Source: Oegoconia quadripuncta (lineage: Eukaryota; Arthropoda; Insecta; Lepidoptera; Autostichidae). Taken from it: a DNA stretch of 64,000 nt. The first letter of the stretch is position 1, and every line of letters begins with the position of its first letter. A model generated the notes under the pieces. It did not search any database and was not told where the DNA came from. It saw nothing but the letters and a program-made list of their open reading frames with translations. Below, piece after piece: positions 8,880 to 19,363 of this stretch. Position numbers and translations under genes: made by a program. Location: NCBI GenBank assembly GCA_949316235.1, contig OX438743.1, forward strand, positions 39,525,242-39,589,241. Direction: 5' to 3'.

Positions 8880-11354
8880 ATGTTTACATGTTATTATTGT
8901 AAAAAGAACATTTCAACTGTACGTGCATTGATTAGTCATATAAGATTCTTTTGTAAATCTACTGGTACTAATTCTGACTATCGATGTGGTGAGCAAGATT
9001 GTTATCGTCATTTTTTTTCATTTAGATCGTTTAAAAAGCACTTACTCAGGGATCATAGCTTAATATCGGAAACTTCGCAATTGGAAAACAGTGGGAGTGT
9101 AGTGGAATCAACGAGTACTGATGTTATATCAGTAATACCTTCAACTAGTGCTGCACCAGAAACAACTATTAGAGCAAACCTCAAGTCTACTATCATGCAA
9201 ACAGACGATAATTCTCTTGTTTACCATGCTTCGAACTTAATATCTTCGTTGTATAGTAACCCCATAATACCCCGTAAAACTATTCAAACTTTAATAGAAA
9301 ACCTTCAAACATATTTCTCCAAATCTCGGGAGACTTTGTTGCAAAAGTTTTACGACTTAGTACCTTCAAATGAAATGACCACCAATGTGAATAACGCTTT
9401 CAAAAGAACTCTTGATGTTCATTGTGAAATTTTTGATGTTTTTGATACGGAACATAAACGTTTTCAATATTTCAAACAAGTGGGATCTTATGTAGAGCCT
9501 AGTGAAATAGTCATAGGTCATCGTTTAGAGACTAAAAATACATGTACTGGTTTGTCATTAGTACCAGTTAATTGCACGGAACAATTAATGCCATTTAAAC
9601 ATAATTTAGAACGTTATTTTTCATCAGAAAATATTTTGAAGGATACCTTAGATTATTTAAACGTTTTGCGAGATAGTCGCTTTGGCTCTGAGAACATTGT
9701 GCAGGGTACAGTGTGGACAAAAAAACAACTTTGCATGAAACATGATGAAATAATTTTGCCATTAATAATTTACTTTGATGATTTCGAGATTGGTAACCCT
9801 TTAGGAAGTCATGCAGGGATTCACAAATTAGGTGGTGTTTATGCATCTGTACCATGTCTTCCTCCCAACCGTGTTTCACTTTTGCGCAACATTTTCATTT
9901 TGGCTCTCTTTCATTCATCAGATAGAACTTACTTTGGAAATAACTTAGTTTTTCAGAAAGTTTTTGAGTTACTCAATGACCTAAAAAATAATGGCATAAA
10001 TATTGACACTGAAGTATTTAAAGGTGTAATCAAATTTCATCTAGCATGTGTCACAGGAGACAACTTGGGTTTGAATGCGATGCTAGGGTTTGTTGAAAGT
10101 TTCTCTGCCAATCGCCCATGCAGAATTTGCAATGCTAATAAGGAACAAATTAAATCTTTGGTTTATGAAAACATTTCATTGTTGAGAAACAACCATAATT
10201 ACGCGGGCGATTTAATATTACGAGACATTTCATTAACAGGCATTAAAGAAAAATGTGCATGGTTGGCTGTAGAAGGATTTGACTTATTTGAACACGTCGC
10301 AGTCGATGTTCTACACGATTATCTTGAAGGATGTTGTCGTTACGTAATGACGTTTGTTATAACAAATTTAGTTCTAACTCGGAAACTAATTTCTTTTGAA
10401 AATTTGTCTACGAGAATACGATATTTTAATTACGGACCCGATTCGTCTTCTAAACCGTCGAATGCAATCTCAAAAGAGGGATCACATATAAAGCTCAAAT
10501 GTTCAGCTTCTGAAATGCTTACACTCGTTCGTTATTTTGGCCTTATTGTTGGACGTAATGTACCAGATGAAAATGAAGTTTGGTTGTTGTACATAAAATT
10601 AAGACAGTTATTGGACAAACTATTGAGTCATAGAATTTATGAAAGTACCGTAGACCAAGTTAAATTCTTAGTAGCCGAATTAAATGAGCTTTATCGAAAT
10701 TTGAGTGGAACAGACCTGAAACCAAAATTTCATTTTTTGACACATTATCCACGAATGTTTCAGAAGTTTGGGCCTTTAATACAAATATGGACAATGAGGT
10801 TCGAAGCGAAACATCGTTTATCTAAATTTGTTGCAAGAGCATCACATAGCAGAGTAAATATTTGCAAAACCATAGCTATAAAGCATCAGTTGATAATGAA
10901 TGATTTCTTTTTAAAAAATCAATGTACAAGTATACATTCAATAACAACGGGTAAAAAGAAAAAGTTAACAGAAATCGAGATGACCAATGTTAGAATTAAT
11001 TTTAGCCTGGATGTAAACCTAGATAAGTGCTGTTCGTTAACATGGGTAAAAATTAACAGTATAAAATTTCAGTTATCCTCTGTTATAATCCCAGATATTT
11101 CAGAATCTACTTACTATCCAGTATTTGCAGAAATACAAAACATTTATATGAGTAATGAAAATAAAATAATATTTCAATGTCTCTTATTAGAATGCATTGA
11201 TTTCGATCAACATTATTTTGCGTATGAGGTTAGAAAAACAACTGACAACCATTTGTTTTATAGCTACGGTAATCTAATTTCGCCTGTACCTTGCACAATG
11301 ACTGTTATGTCAAATTTAAAGCAATACATTACTGTTCGGTGGACCTTAGACTAA
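8880..11354 (+). CDS. CACTA/EnSpm (TNP2-like) transposase with N-terminal zinc fingers, gene 2 of the unit
   Basis: An uninterrupted 824-codon frame. The N terminus has two Cys/His knuckles: C4, C7, H20, C25 and C36, C41, H54, H59. After a Ser/Thr-rich linker comes a body typical of TNP2-type transposases: IYFDDFEIGNPLGSHAGIHK (about 296-315), GDNLGLNAMLGFVESF (about 393), a CRIC knuckle (about 413), VDVLHDYLEGCCRYV (about 475-489), KPKFHFLTHYPRMFQ and MRFEAKHRLSKF. D300 or D301, D394 and D476 or E483 are candidate catalytic acids. It would cut and paste DNA in the nucleus. The frame being intact suggests recent activity or selection. Whether it is translated from the same mRNA as the SAM gene is unknown. 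No CACTA-type terminal repeat was found. Confidence 0.75.
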   Translation: MFTCYYCKKNISTVRALISHIRFFCKSTGTNSDYRCGEQDCYRHFFSFRSFKKHLLRDHSLISETSQLENSGSVVESTSTDVISVIPSTSAAPETTIRANLKSTIMQTDDNSLVYHASNLISSLYSNPIIPRKTIQTLIENLQTYFSKSRETLLQKFYDLVPSNEMTTNVNNAFKRTLDVHCEIFDVFDTEHKRFQYFKQVGSYVEPSEIVIGHRLETKNTCTGLSLVPVNCTEQLMPFKHNLERYFSSENILKDTLDYLNVLRDSRFGSENIVQGTVWTKKQLCMKHDEIILPLIIYFDDFEIGNPLGSHAGIHKLGGVYASVPCLPPNRVSLLRNIFILALFHSSDRTYFGNNLVFQKVFELLNDLKNNGINIDTEVFKGVIKFHLACVTGDNLGLNAMLGFVESFSANRPCRICNANKEQIKSLVYENISLLRNNHNYAGDLILRDISLTGIKEKCAWLAVEGFDLFEHVAVDVLHDYLEGCCRYVMTFVITNLVLTRKLISFENLSTRIRYFNYGPDSSSKPSNAISKEGSHIKLKCSASEMLTLVRYFGLIVGRNVPDENEVWLLYIKLRQLLDKLLSHRIYESTVDQVKFLVAELNELYRNLSGTDLKPKFHFLTHYPRMFQKFGPLIQIWTMRFEAKHRLSKFVARASHSRVNICKTIAIKHQLIMNDFFLKNQCTSIHSITTGKKKKLTEIEMTNVRINFSLDVNLDKCCSLTWVKINSIKFQLSSVIIPDISESTYYPVFAEIQNIYMSNENKIIFQCLLLECIDFDQHYFAYEVRKTTDNHLFYSYGNLISPVPCTMTVMSNLKQYITVRWTLD

Positions 11355-11406
11355 TGAGGAAGAAAATTACCTGACGTTGGTGCCGATTCGGTTTTCCACA
11401 AACTAA

Positions 11407-11980
11407 TGATGAGCATGGTTTTGGCGTGTTGTGTGTGCGTAAACCGTGTAAAAAGGCTCATGGCTTGTGACTGTTTTTGGCTTCACCTCTTCGGTGTGGC
11501 GCGCTTTGTCTTACTTTTTTTTTTGGTCTGAGCCCATAATAAATAAGACCTTTTGTTTTCCGCGTTTTTGTTCTCAGAGAATGAAGTTGACCATACTGCG
11601 TTGCTCTCATTAGAAGATGCTGAGTTAAAAGAGCTCATTCCAAAGATAGGTCACAGGATAAAATTAAAGAATTACATAAAATCATAAAGGAAAGTAAACA
11701 TGGAGTAGTAAGTTTTACCTATCCATATAAATATCATAAAAGTCTGCTTTTGTAAATTAATGTTTTTTGAAAGTAAAATAACCAAATACCTATAAAACCA
11801 ACAAATTAATTTACAGTTTGTGGATAACTTGGATACCCAATGTTTAGAATCTACACCTATTAGTGATAACATTAGCCTACAGACAACTAGTGATGAAACT
11901 ACCCTGAATGACCGTGTGACCGAAGAACCATTAAACAACCAAATAAGGAGAGATGATAACACAAATGGAGAAGTAACTTT
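11407..11980 (+). pseudogene. Broken duplicate of SAM-gene exons 2 and 3
   Basis: From TGATGAGCATGGTTTTGG on, this segment repeats 1111-1690 at high identity, covering intron 1, exon 2, intron 2 and exon 3. Exon 2 has a one-base loss making TAA after the KNYIKS codons, and it lacks the AAGTAACTTTCACG segment at its donor. Exon 3 is preserved with one extra codon but has lost its donor: AAT is followed by GGAGAAGTAACTTTCAC (the sequence missing from exon 2) and then the satellite array. It cannot encode a working SAM domain. Confidence 0.85.
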
Positions 11981-11983
11981 CAC

Positions 11984-14900
11984 CTCATACATGTTAGGCT
12001 TGTTTTGGCATAGCAGCCCAAGAAGCCTCTTAAAGACGGCCTGAGATAAATCAGTGTCTGCAATATGTAAAACTTAACAGGGTAGGTCGACCAAAACCCA
12101 CCTGTCGTGTGATGCTTCCCGGCACGACGACGGACGATTTTTTTTGTAATTTTTATGGTACATATTCTGGTTTTTAAATGTACTTAGTTGTACCGTAAAA
12201 ATAAAAGTTTGCCAGGTATGGCAGAACCACAATTACTACCACAGGAGTACAAATATTTATTTTTACGGTACAATTATGTACAATTAAAAACCAGAATTTG
12301 TACCACAAAAAATTTCAAAAAATCGACCGTCGTCGTGACAGGAAGCATCACACGACAGGTGGGTTTTGAGTTTACCTTTGGTTTGGAATATGAAGATGTC
12401 ATGTCGAGATGAATATTTAGGTTAATTAACTTGGCGTTGATGAAAAATCTACTGTGGGCGTATATTATGTTATTGTACAGTAGCTCTTTTTTAGTCAACC
12501 ACCCTTAAACTCATACATGTTAGGCTTGTTTTGGCATAGCAGCCCATGAAGCCTCTTAAAGACGGCCTGAGATAAATCAGTGTCTGCAATATGTAAAACT
12601 TAACAGGGTAGGTCGACCAAAACCCACCTGTCGTGTGATGCTTCCCGGCACGACGACGGACGATTTTTTTTGTAATTTTTATGGTACATATTCTGGTTTT
12701 TAAATGTACTTAGTTGTACCGTAAAAATAAAAGTTTGCCAGGTATGGCAGAACCACAATTACTACCACAGGAGTACAAATATTTATTTTTACGGTACAAT
12801 TATGTACAATTAAAAACCAGAATTTGTACCACAAAAAATTTCAAAAAATCGACCGTCGTCGTGACAGGAAGCATCACACGACAGGTGGGTTTTGAGTTTA
12901 CCTTTGGTTTGGAATATGAAGATGTCATGTCGAGATGAATATTTAGGTTAATTAACTTGGCGTTGATGAAAAATCTACTGTGGGCGTATATTATGTTATT
13001 GTACAGTAGCTCTTTTTTAGTCAACCACCCTTAAACTCATACATGTTAGGCTTGTTTTGGCATAGCAGCCCATGAAGCCTCTTAAAGACGGCCTGAGATA
13101 AATCAGTGTCCGCAATATGTTTTACCTGTCGTGTGATGCTTCCCGGCACGACGAAGGCCGATTTTTTTTTAATTTTCATGCTACAAATTCTGGTTTTTAA
13201 ATGTATACTTAATTGTACCGTAAAAATAAAAATTTGTACTCCTGTGGTTTTCCAGTAAATTGTCTTCTTGGCACGAACACGCTGTTTTCAAGCTATCTTA
13301 AGCTATAATAGTATATAAAGCTGGATTTTACACAATAAAAAGTATTTCCAGATAAATGTGCCAAGAAGTATGCTACCTGGCAGGACCACACTTTACTCAA
13401 ATACCATAGGAGTACAAATTTTTATTTGTACGGTACAATTATGTACATTTTAAAACCAGAATTTGTACCACAAAAAATTTCAAAAAATCGACCGTCGTCG
13501 TGCCAGGAAGCATCACACGACAGGTGGGTTTTGAGTTTACCTTTGGTTTGGAATATGAAGATGTCATGTCGAGATGAATATTTAGGTTAATTAACTTGGC
13601 GTTGGTGAAAAATCTACTGTGGGCGTATATTATGTTATTGTACAGTAGCTCTTTTTTAGTCAACCACCCTTAAACTCATACATGTTAGGCTTGTTTTGGC
13701 ATAGCAGCCCATGAAGCCTCTTAAAGACGGCCTGAGATAAATCAGTGTCCGCAATATGTTTTACCTGTCGTGTGATGCTTCCCGGCACGACGAAGGCCGA
13801 TTTTTTTTTAATTTTCATGCTACAAATTCTGGTTTTTAAATGTATACTTAATTGTACCGTAAAAATAAAAATTTGTACTCCTGTGGTTTTCCAGTAAATT
13901 GTCTTCTTGGCACGAACACGCTGTTTTCAAGCTATCTTAAGCTATAATAGTATATAAAGCTGGATTTTACACAATAAAAAGTATTTCCAGATAAATGTGC
14001 CAAGAAGTATGCTACCTGGCAGGACCACACTTTACTCAAATACCATAGGAGTACAAATTTTTATTTGTACGGTACAATTATGTACATTTTAAAACCAGAA
14101 TTTGTACCACAAAAAATTTCAAAAAATCGACCGTCGTCGTGCCAGGAAGCATCACACGACAGGTGGGTTTTGAGTTTACCTTTGGTTTGGAATATGAAGA
14201 TGTCATGTCGAGATGAATATTTAGGTTAATTAACTTGGCGTTGATGAAAAATCTACTGTGGGCGTATATTATGTTATTGTACAGTAGCTCTTTTTTAGTC
14301 AACCACCCTTAAACTCATACATGTTAGGCTTGTTTTGGCATAGCAGCCCATGAAGCCTCTTAAAGACGGCCTGAGATAAATCAGTGTCCGCAATATGTTT
14401 TACCTGTCGTGTGATGCTTCCCGGCACGACGAAGGCCGATTTTTTTTTAATTTTCATGCTACAAATTCTGGTTTTTAAATGTATACTTAATTGTACCGTA
14501 AAAATAAAAATTTGTACTCCTGTGGTTTTCCAGTAAATTGTCTTCTTGGCACGAACACGCTGTTTTCAAGCTATCTTAAGCTATAATAGTATATAAAGCT
14601 GGATTTTACACAATAAAAAGTATTTCCAGATAAATGTGCCAAGAAGTATGCTACCTGACAGGACCACAATTTACTCAAATACCATAGGAGTACAAATTTT
14701 TATTTTTACGGTACAATTATGTACATTTAAAAACCAGAATTTGTACCACAAAAAATTTCAAAAAATCGACCGTCGTCGTGACAGGAAGCATCACACGACA
14801 GGTGGGTTTTGAGTTTACCTTTGGTTTGGAATATGAAGATGTCATGTCGAGATGAATATTTAGGTTAATTAACTTGGCGTTGATGAAAAATCTACTGTGG

Positions 14901-15040
14901 GCGTATATTATGTTATTGTACAGTAGCTCTTTTTTAGTCAACCACCCTTAAACTCATACATATTAGGCTTGTTTTGGCATAGGAGCCCATGAAGCCTCTT
15001 AAAGACGGCCTGAGATAAATCAGTGTCCGCAATATGTAAC
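11984..15040. repeat. Tandem array of palindrome-bearing 526/639-bp units
   Basis: The landmark CTCATACATGTTAGGCTTG recurs at 11984, 12510, 13036, 13675 and 14314, and with one mismatch at 14953. That makes two units of 526 bp, three of 639 bp and a partial last one. Each unit contains an inverted pair (GTGTGATGCTTCCCGGCACGA and its approximate complement) around an AT-rich core. In the 639-bp units the core differs and carries an inner pair, CTTCTTGGCAC and GTGCCAAGAAG. Units are nearly identical, so the amplification is recent. Apparent 74-codon frames here are artefacts of the repeat. Confidence 0.9.
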
Positions 15041-15062
15041 ACTTACCAGGGCAGGGTTGTAT

Positions 15063-15212
15063 ACGTCGACCGTTTAAATGAGTCCTCGCCCGCGGAGTAC
15101 AGGGGCGAGCGTGCGCGGCGGAATGGCTATGCGCGCTACAGCCCGTACGCCTCGCTCACCTCCTTTGTCATCATACCCCGCAAGCGAGGACTCGTTTAAA
15201 CGGTCGAGTTAT
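15063..15212. mobile_element. MITE-like foldback, about 150 bp, GC-rich core
   Basis: Arms of about 30 bases share TCGACCGTTTAAA(T/C)GAGTCCTCGC and flank a GC-rich middle with CGCGG-type motifs. It follows directly on the end of the tandem array. Confidence 0.72.
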
Positions 15213-15361
15213 AGCTGTTTACAGCGGCCTCAATGAAAAAAAAACACCTCAAAGACTAATAAAAAAAACTAGTAGTACTTTAGTGATCTGCCAGACAGTT
15301 TATAAATACTCGTTGCATTTACTGACTTACATTTTTTTATGAGGGCGCTAGTTGACAGGTG

Positions 15362-15483
15362 GTGTGATGCTTCCTGGCACGACCACAGTCGTTTGCAATT
15401 TTTTGTGGTACAAATTTAAAAACCAGAATTTGTACCAAAAAATCTCAAAAAATCGACTGTGGTCGTGCCAGGAAGCATCACAC
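15362..15483. mobile_element. Minimal 122-bp MITE with perfect 30-bp inverted ends
   Basis: Ends 15362-15391 and 15454-15483 are exact complements, beginning GTGTGATGCTTCCTGGCACG. The same terminal motif is at the arms inside the 12-15 kb units, so this is a solo member of the family that seeded the array. Confidence 0.85.
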
Positions 15484-16050
15484 TATGATTAGGTATGTGG
15501 GGCTATACAGGCCATCACATTTATTTTATTAGGACGTGATTTATTGTGCCGTACGTTAAATGTACATCATGTACGTGCATTATTTGGGTTTAATTATTTA
15601 TTGTTATTAATTGTACTGCTTCAATATCTAACATATTTAGTAAGATAAGAAATAAAACTTGGAGATCGGTTCTGTTTTTTTCATGCAACTTCTTCATGTA
15701 TGTATGATTCAAATTTATAAAAATAATTATGTTACAATATATTAAAATAAACGGACAGTTCATTAAAACAAGTATATCATTTAAAAATATGTTTATTACA
15801 TTTATCTTACCTACCTGTAACAATGCTGTATAAGTACTATGATCGTCTATTGTTTTTTAAGCTTTTAAAGCTGAGACATTTGAATATTTTCATAGTAGTT
15901 TAATTTGTTTAGAAATGCTGTATTATTGTGATCTTCCACTCTTTTAATTAACTTAAGGCTGTAACTCATTGAAAATTTACGTACAGTAATCGCTGTACAT
16001 ATGTTGTATTGTATGTCGTCCGTCCCTGTCCCTTTCTAGTCGTTCGGAAT
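15484..16050. other. AT-rich interval, no gene recognised
   Basis: No domain-bearing frame is seen. The longest minus-strand frame (15590-15823) is a low-complexity, hydrophobic translation without recognisable similarity. Confidence 0.4.
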
Positions 16051-16151
16051 CATCAATTGTTCGAGCGAGAAAACCGACAAAGCGCGGAAGCGCCCAATTG
16101 CATTTCACGTGCGGAAGCCCGTGAACGGGTTTCTCGCACGAACAATTGATG
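16051..16151. mobile_element. Small foldback element at the left edge of the satellite
   Basis: Arms CATCAATTGTTCG(A/T)GCGAG at 16051-16074 and 16128-16151 are near-perfect complements, with a GC-rich loop. It lies about 150 bases left of the first satellite-like repeats and may be a terminal structure of an element that carries the tandem repeats. Confidence 0.65.
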
Positions 16152-16297
16152 TTTCTGAGCGAGACGTATGGCGACAGCTACGGAAAAATGTGGAGGCGTG
16201 CTGGTAAATGGACTACAATCCTTTTGTACTGGAGATGGCTACTTACAGGTACTGTTGCGAGTATATGGTTTCGTGCTGTGTATGTACTTATATTATG

Positions 16298-16635
16298 GGA
16301 CTATCTACTTAGGATAAGGTTGCAGCTACAGGGTATCATGTTCTTTCTTAATTATGTACTGTGACAGCCTACTTATGTTACTATTGCTGTTATAATGCGC
16401 AAAAGTATCTTAACAGGCGATCACAGTACATAAGTATGAAAGAACATGATGCGCTGTAGCTGCAACAGTATCCTAAATAGGTGGTCACAGTACCTAAGTA
16501 AGAAACAACATGACGCCCTGTAGCCGCAACAGTTCGGTAAGTAGCCAGCTGCAGTACATAAGTACGATGCAACATGATGTCATGTAGCCGCAACAGTACA
16601 TTAAGTAGACGGTCACAGTACTTAAGTAGCAAACA
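16298..16635. repeat. Diverged 64-65-bp repeats with an inverted first copy
   Basis: CAGTAC(A/C)(T/-)AAGTA landmarks recur at about 16423, 16488, 16552 and 16616, each followed by an AACATGATG and TGTAGC(C/T)GCAACAG block. The segment 16298-16366 carries the same blocks in reverse complement (TTGCAGCTACAGGGTATCATG), so the array starts with a head-to-head hairpin. It grades into the 85-bp satellite. Confidence 0.72.
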
Positions 16636-18547
16636 GCATGCTGTACAGTATCTGCACCATGATGTAAGTCGGCTGCCTACTTACGATAGAGAGGCAGGCA
16701 CATTACATAACTAGCAAACAGCATGCTTTACAGTATCTGCACCATGATGTAAGTCGGCTGCCTACTTATGATAGAGAGGCAGACACATTACCTAAGTAGC
16801 AAACAGCATGCTGTACCGTATCTGCACCATGATGTAAGTCGGCTGCCTACTTACAATAGAGAGGCAGGCACATTACATAACTAGCAAACAGCATGCTCTA
16901 CAATATCTGCACCATGATGTAAGTCGGCTGCCTACTTACGATAGAGAGGCAGGCACATTACATAACTAGCAAACAGCATGCTGTCCAGTATCTGCACCAT
17001 GATGTAAGTCGGCTGCCTACTTACAATAGAGAGGCAGACACATTACATAAGTAGCAAACAGCATGCTCTGCAGTATCTGCACCATGATGTAAGTCGGCTG
17101 CCTACTTACAATAGAGAGGCAGACACATTACATAAGTAGCAAACAGCATGCTATGCAGTATCTGCACCATGATGTAAGTCGGCTGCCTACTTACGATAGA
17201 GAGGCAGGCACATTACATAACTAGCAAACAGCATGCTTTACAGTATCTGCACCATGATGTAAGTCGGCTGCCTACTTACGATAGAGAGGCAGACACATTA
17301 CCTAAGTAGCAAACAGCATGCTGTACTGTATCTGCACCATGATGTAAGTCGGCTGCCTACTTACAATAGAGAGGCAGGCACATTACATAACTAGCAAACA
17401 GCATGCTCTACAATATCTGCACCATGATGTAAGTCGGCTGCCTACTTACAATAGAGAGGCAGGCACATTACATAACTAGCAAACAGCATGCTGTCCAGTA
17501 TCTGCACCATGATGTAAGTCGGCTGCCTACTTACAATAGAGAGGCAGACACATTACATAAGTAGCAAACAGCATGCTCTGCAGTATCTGCACCATGATGT
17601 AAGTCGGCTGCCTACATACAATAGAGAGGCAGACACATTACATAAGTAGCAAACAGCATGCTATGCAGTATCTGCACCATGATGTAAGTCGGCTGCCTAC
17701 TTACGATAGAGAGGCAGGCACATTACATAACTAGCAAACAGCATGCTTTACAGTATCTGCACCATGATGTAAGTCGGCTGCCTACTTATGATAGAGAGGC
17801 AGACACATTACCTAAGTAGCAAACAGCATGCTGTACTGTATCTGCACCATGATGTAAGTCGGCTGCCTACTTACAATAGAGAGGCAGGCACATTACATAA
17901 CTAGCAAACAGCATGCTATGCAGTATCTGCACCATGATGTAAGTCGGCTGCCTACTTACGCTAGAGAGACAGGTACATTACACAAGTAGCAAACAGCATG
18001 CTGTACTGTATCTGCACCATGATGTAAGTCGGCTGCCTACTTACAATAGAGAGGCAGACCAATTACCCAAGTAGCAAAAAGCATGCTGTACGCTATTCGC
18101 ACCATAATGTAAGCAGCCTGCCTATTTACGATAGAGAGGCAGACACATTACCTAAGTAGCAAACAGCATTCTCTACAGTATCTGCACCATGATGTAAGTC
18201 AGCTGCCTACTTACAATAGAGAGGCAGACACATTACATAAATAGGAAACAGCATGCTCTGCAGTATCTGCACCATGATGTAAGTCGGCTGCCTACTTACA
18301 ATAGAGAGGCAGACACATTACATAAGTAGCAAACAGCATGCTTTGCAGTATCTGCACCATGATGTAAGTCGGCTGCCTACTTACGCTAGAGAGACAGGTA
18401 CATTACACAAGTAGCAATCAGAATGCCACATACTATCCGCACCAGGATGTAAGTCGGCTGCCTACTTACAATAGAGAGGCAGACTCATTACACAAGTAGC
18501 AAACAACATGCCATACAGTATCTGCCCTATGATGTAAGTCGGCTGCA
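16636..18547. repeat. 85-bp satellite, about 23 units, with 510-bp higher-order repeat
   Basis: TCTGCACCATGATGTAAGTC recurs exactly every 85 bases from 16651 (16736, 16821, 16906 and so on) to about 18521. Variant positions before this motif (GCTTTACAG, GCTGTAC, GCTCTACAA, GCTGTCCAG, GCTCTGCAG, GCTATGCAG) recur in the same order every six units. Blocks starting at 16651 and 17161 are complete and a third starts at 17671. Units after about 17900 are more diverged. No protein coding is implied. Confidence 0.95.
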
Positions 18548-19128
18548 TATCGCCTATATCAGTATATACGTAAATTTGACAGGAATACCAGCTACTTAGC
18601 AATAAGTAGCCCGCGCGGGTTACTTAAGTAAGTAGCAAAAAGCTCCAACAGGGTTTACGTGATCCGGCACATGACGAAATTAATGAGCCGGGCTACTGAC
18701 TGTCAACACAGTAAGCGTAATGGATCCGGCTACAAGTGTACTGTTGGGCCTCCCGGTTACGTAATTTAAGTAGGTGGGCGGGGGAAATTTTTCTCAGTGC
18801 ATCTAAACTATTCATGTTGCAAAAATTTTTAATTACACGTTTTGATTCGTAAAACATTACATGCTTATTTTTCTTATCTTAAAAGCAAATAGGTATACGG
18901 CCTATTCTTTCATTTCTTTGGAAAGTTAGGTATTTTGTTTATTTATGTTTTTTTTTTTTTTTTTATTATTAAAAACTGGTTTTGCGTTATGTATATCAAT
19001 AATTTAATCAAATGGAGTTATTATGACACAAAACCACCGACAGAAATGTCGAATAGCCTGACGATCAACAATATTGTACGAAGAAAAAGATATTGTTAGT
19101 TTAATACCTTATAATTTTATTTTTTCAG
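18548..19128. other. Right flank of the satellite, no gene recognised
   Basis: It holds short satellite-like pieces (CTACTTAGCAATAAGTAGC, TTACTTAAGTAAGTAGC) and a GC-rich stretch to about 18790. AT-rich sequence with a poly-T run near 18950 follows. Confidence 0.4.
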
Positions 19129-19197
19129 AAACCCCCTGCACAGTTGAAAATATCTTCATGGCAGCAGCACACAAAATTGAACATTTTAAATTAAAAT
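19129..19197 (+). other. Possible orphan terminal exon
   Basis: A good acceptor (TTATTTTTTCAG) is followed by an open frame of 22 codons reading TPCTVENIFMAAAHKIEHF, then TAA overlapping an AATAAA. The hydrophilic peptide and the coupled poly(A) signal look like the last exon of a gene, perhaps a transposon gene. No upstream exons were recognised, so this is tentative. Confidence 0.22.
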
Positions 19198-19363
19198 AAA
19201 TAATACATTGTATGTTACTTTATATTTACTAATTCGTGAATATTCATATAAGATTAAACGTGATTAAACTAATATACCTATATAATTGTTGTTTTCTTGT
19301 AACAAAATAAGTGTATTGCAATACAATACAATACAAATACTCTTACAGGTAGGGTTACTACCA

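Noticed and set aside
12188..14941. Repeated 74-codon open frames on both strands
   Set aside because: They recur only because the 526/639-bp unit is tandemly repeated; their translation has no domain and overlaps the palindromic arms.
16636..18547. CRISPR-like direct repeats
   Set aside because: The units are contiguous 85-bp tandem repeats without unique spacers, in an insect genome.
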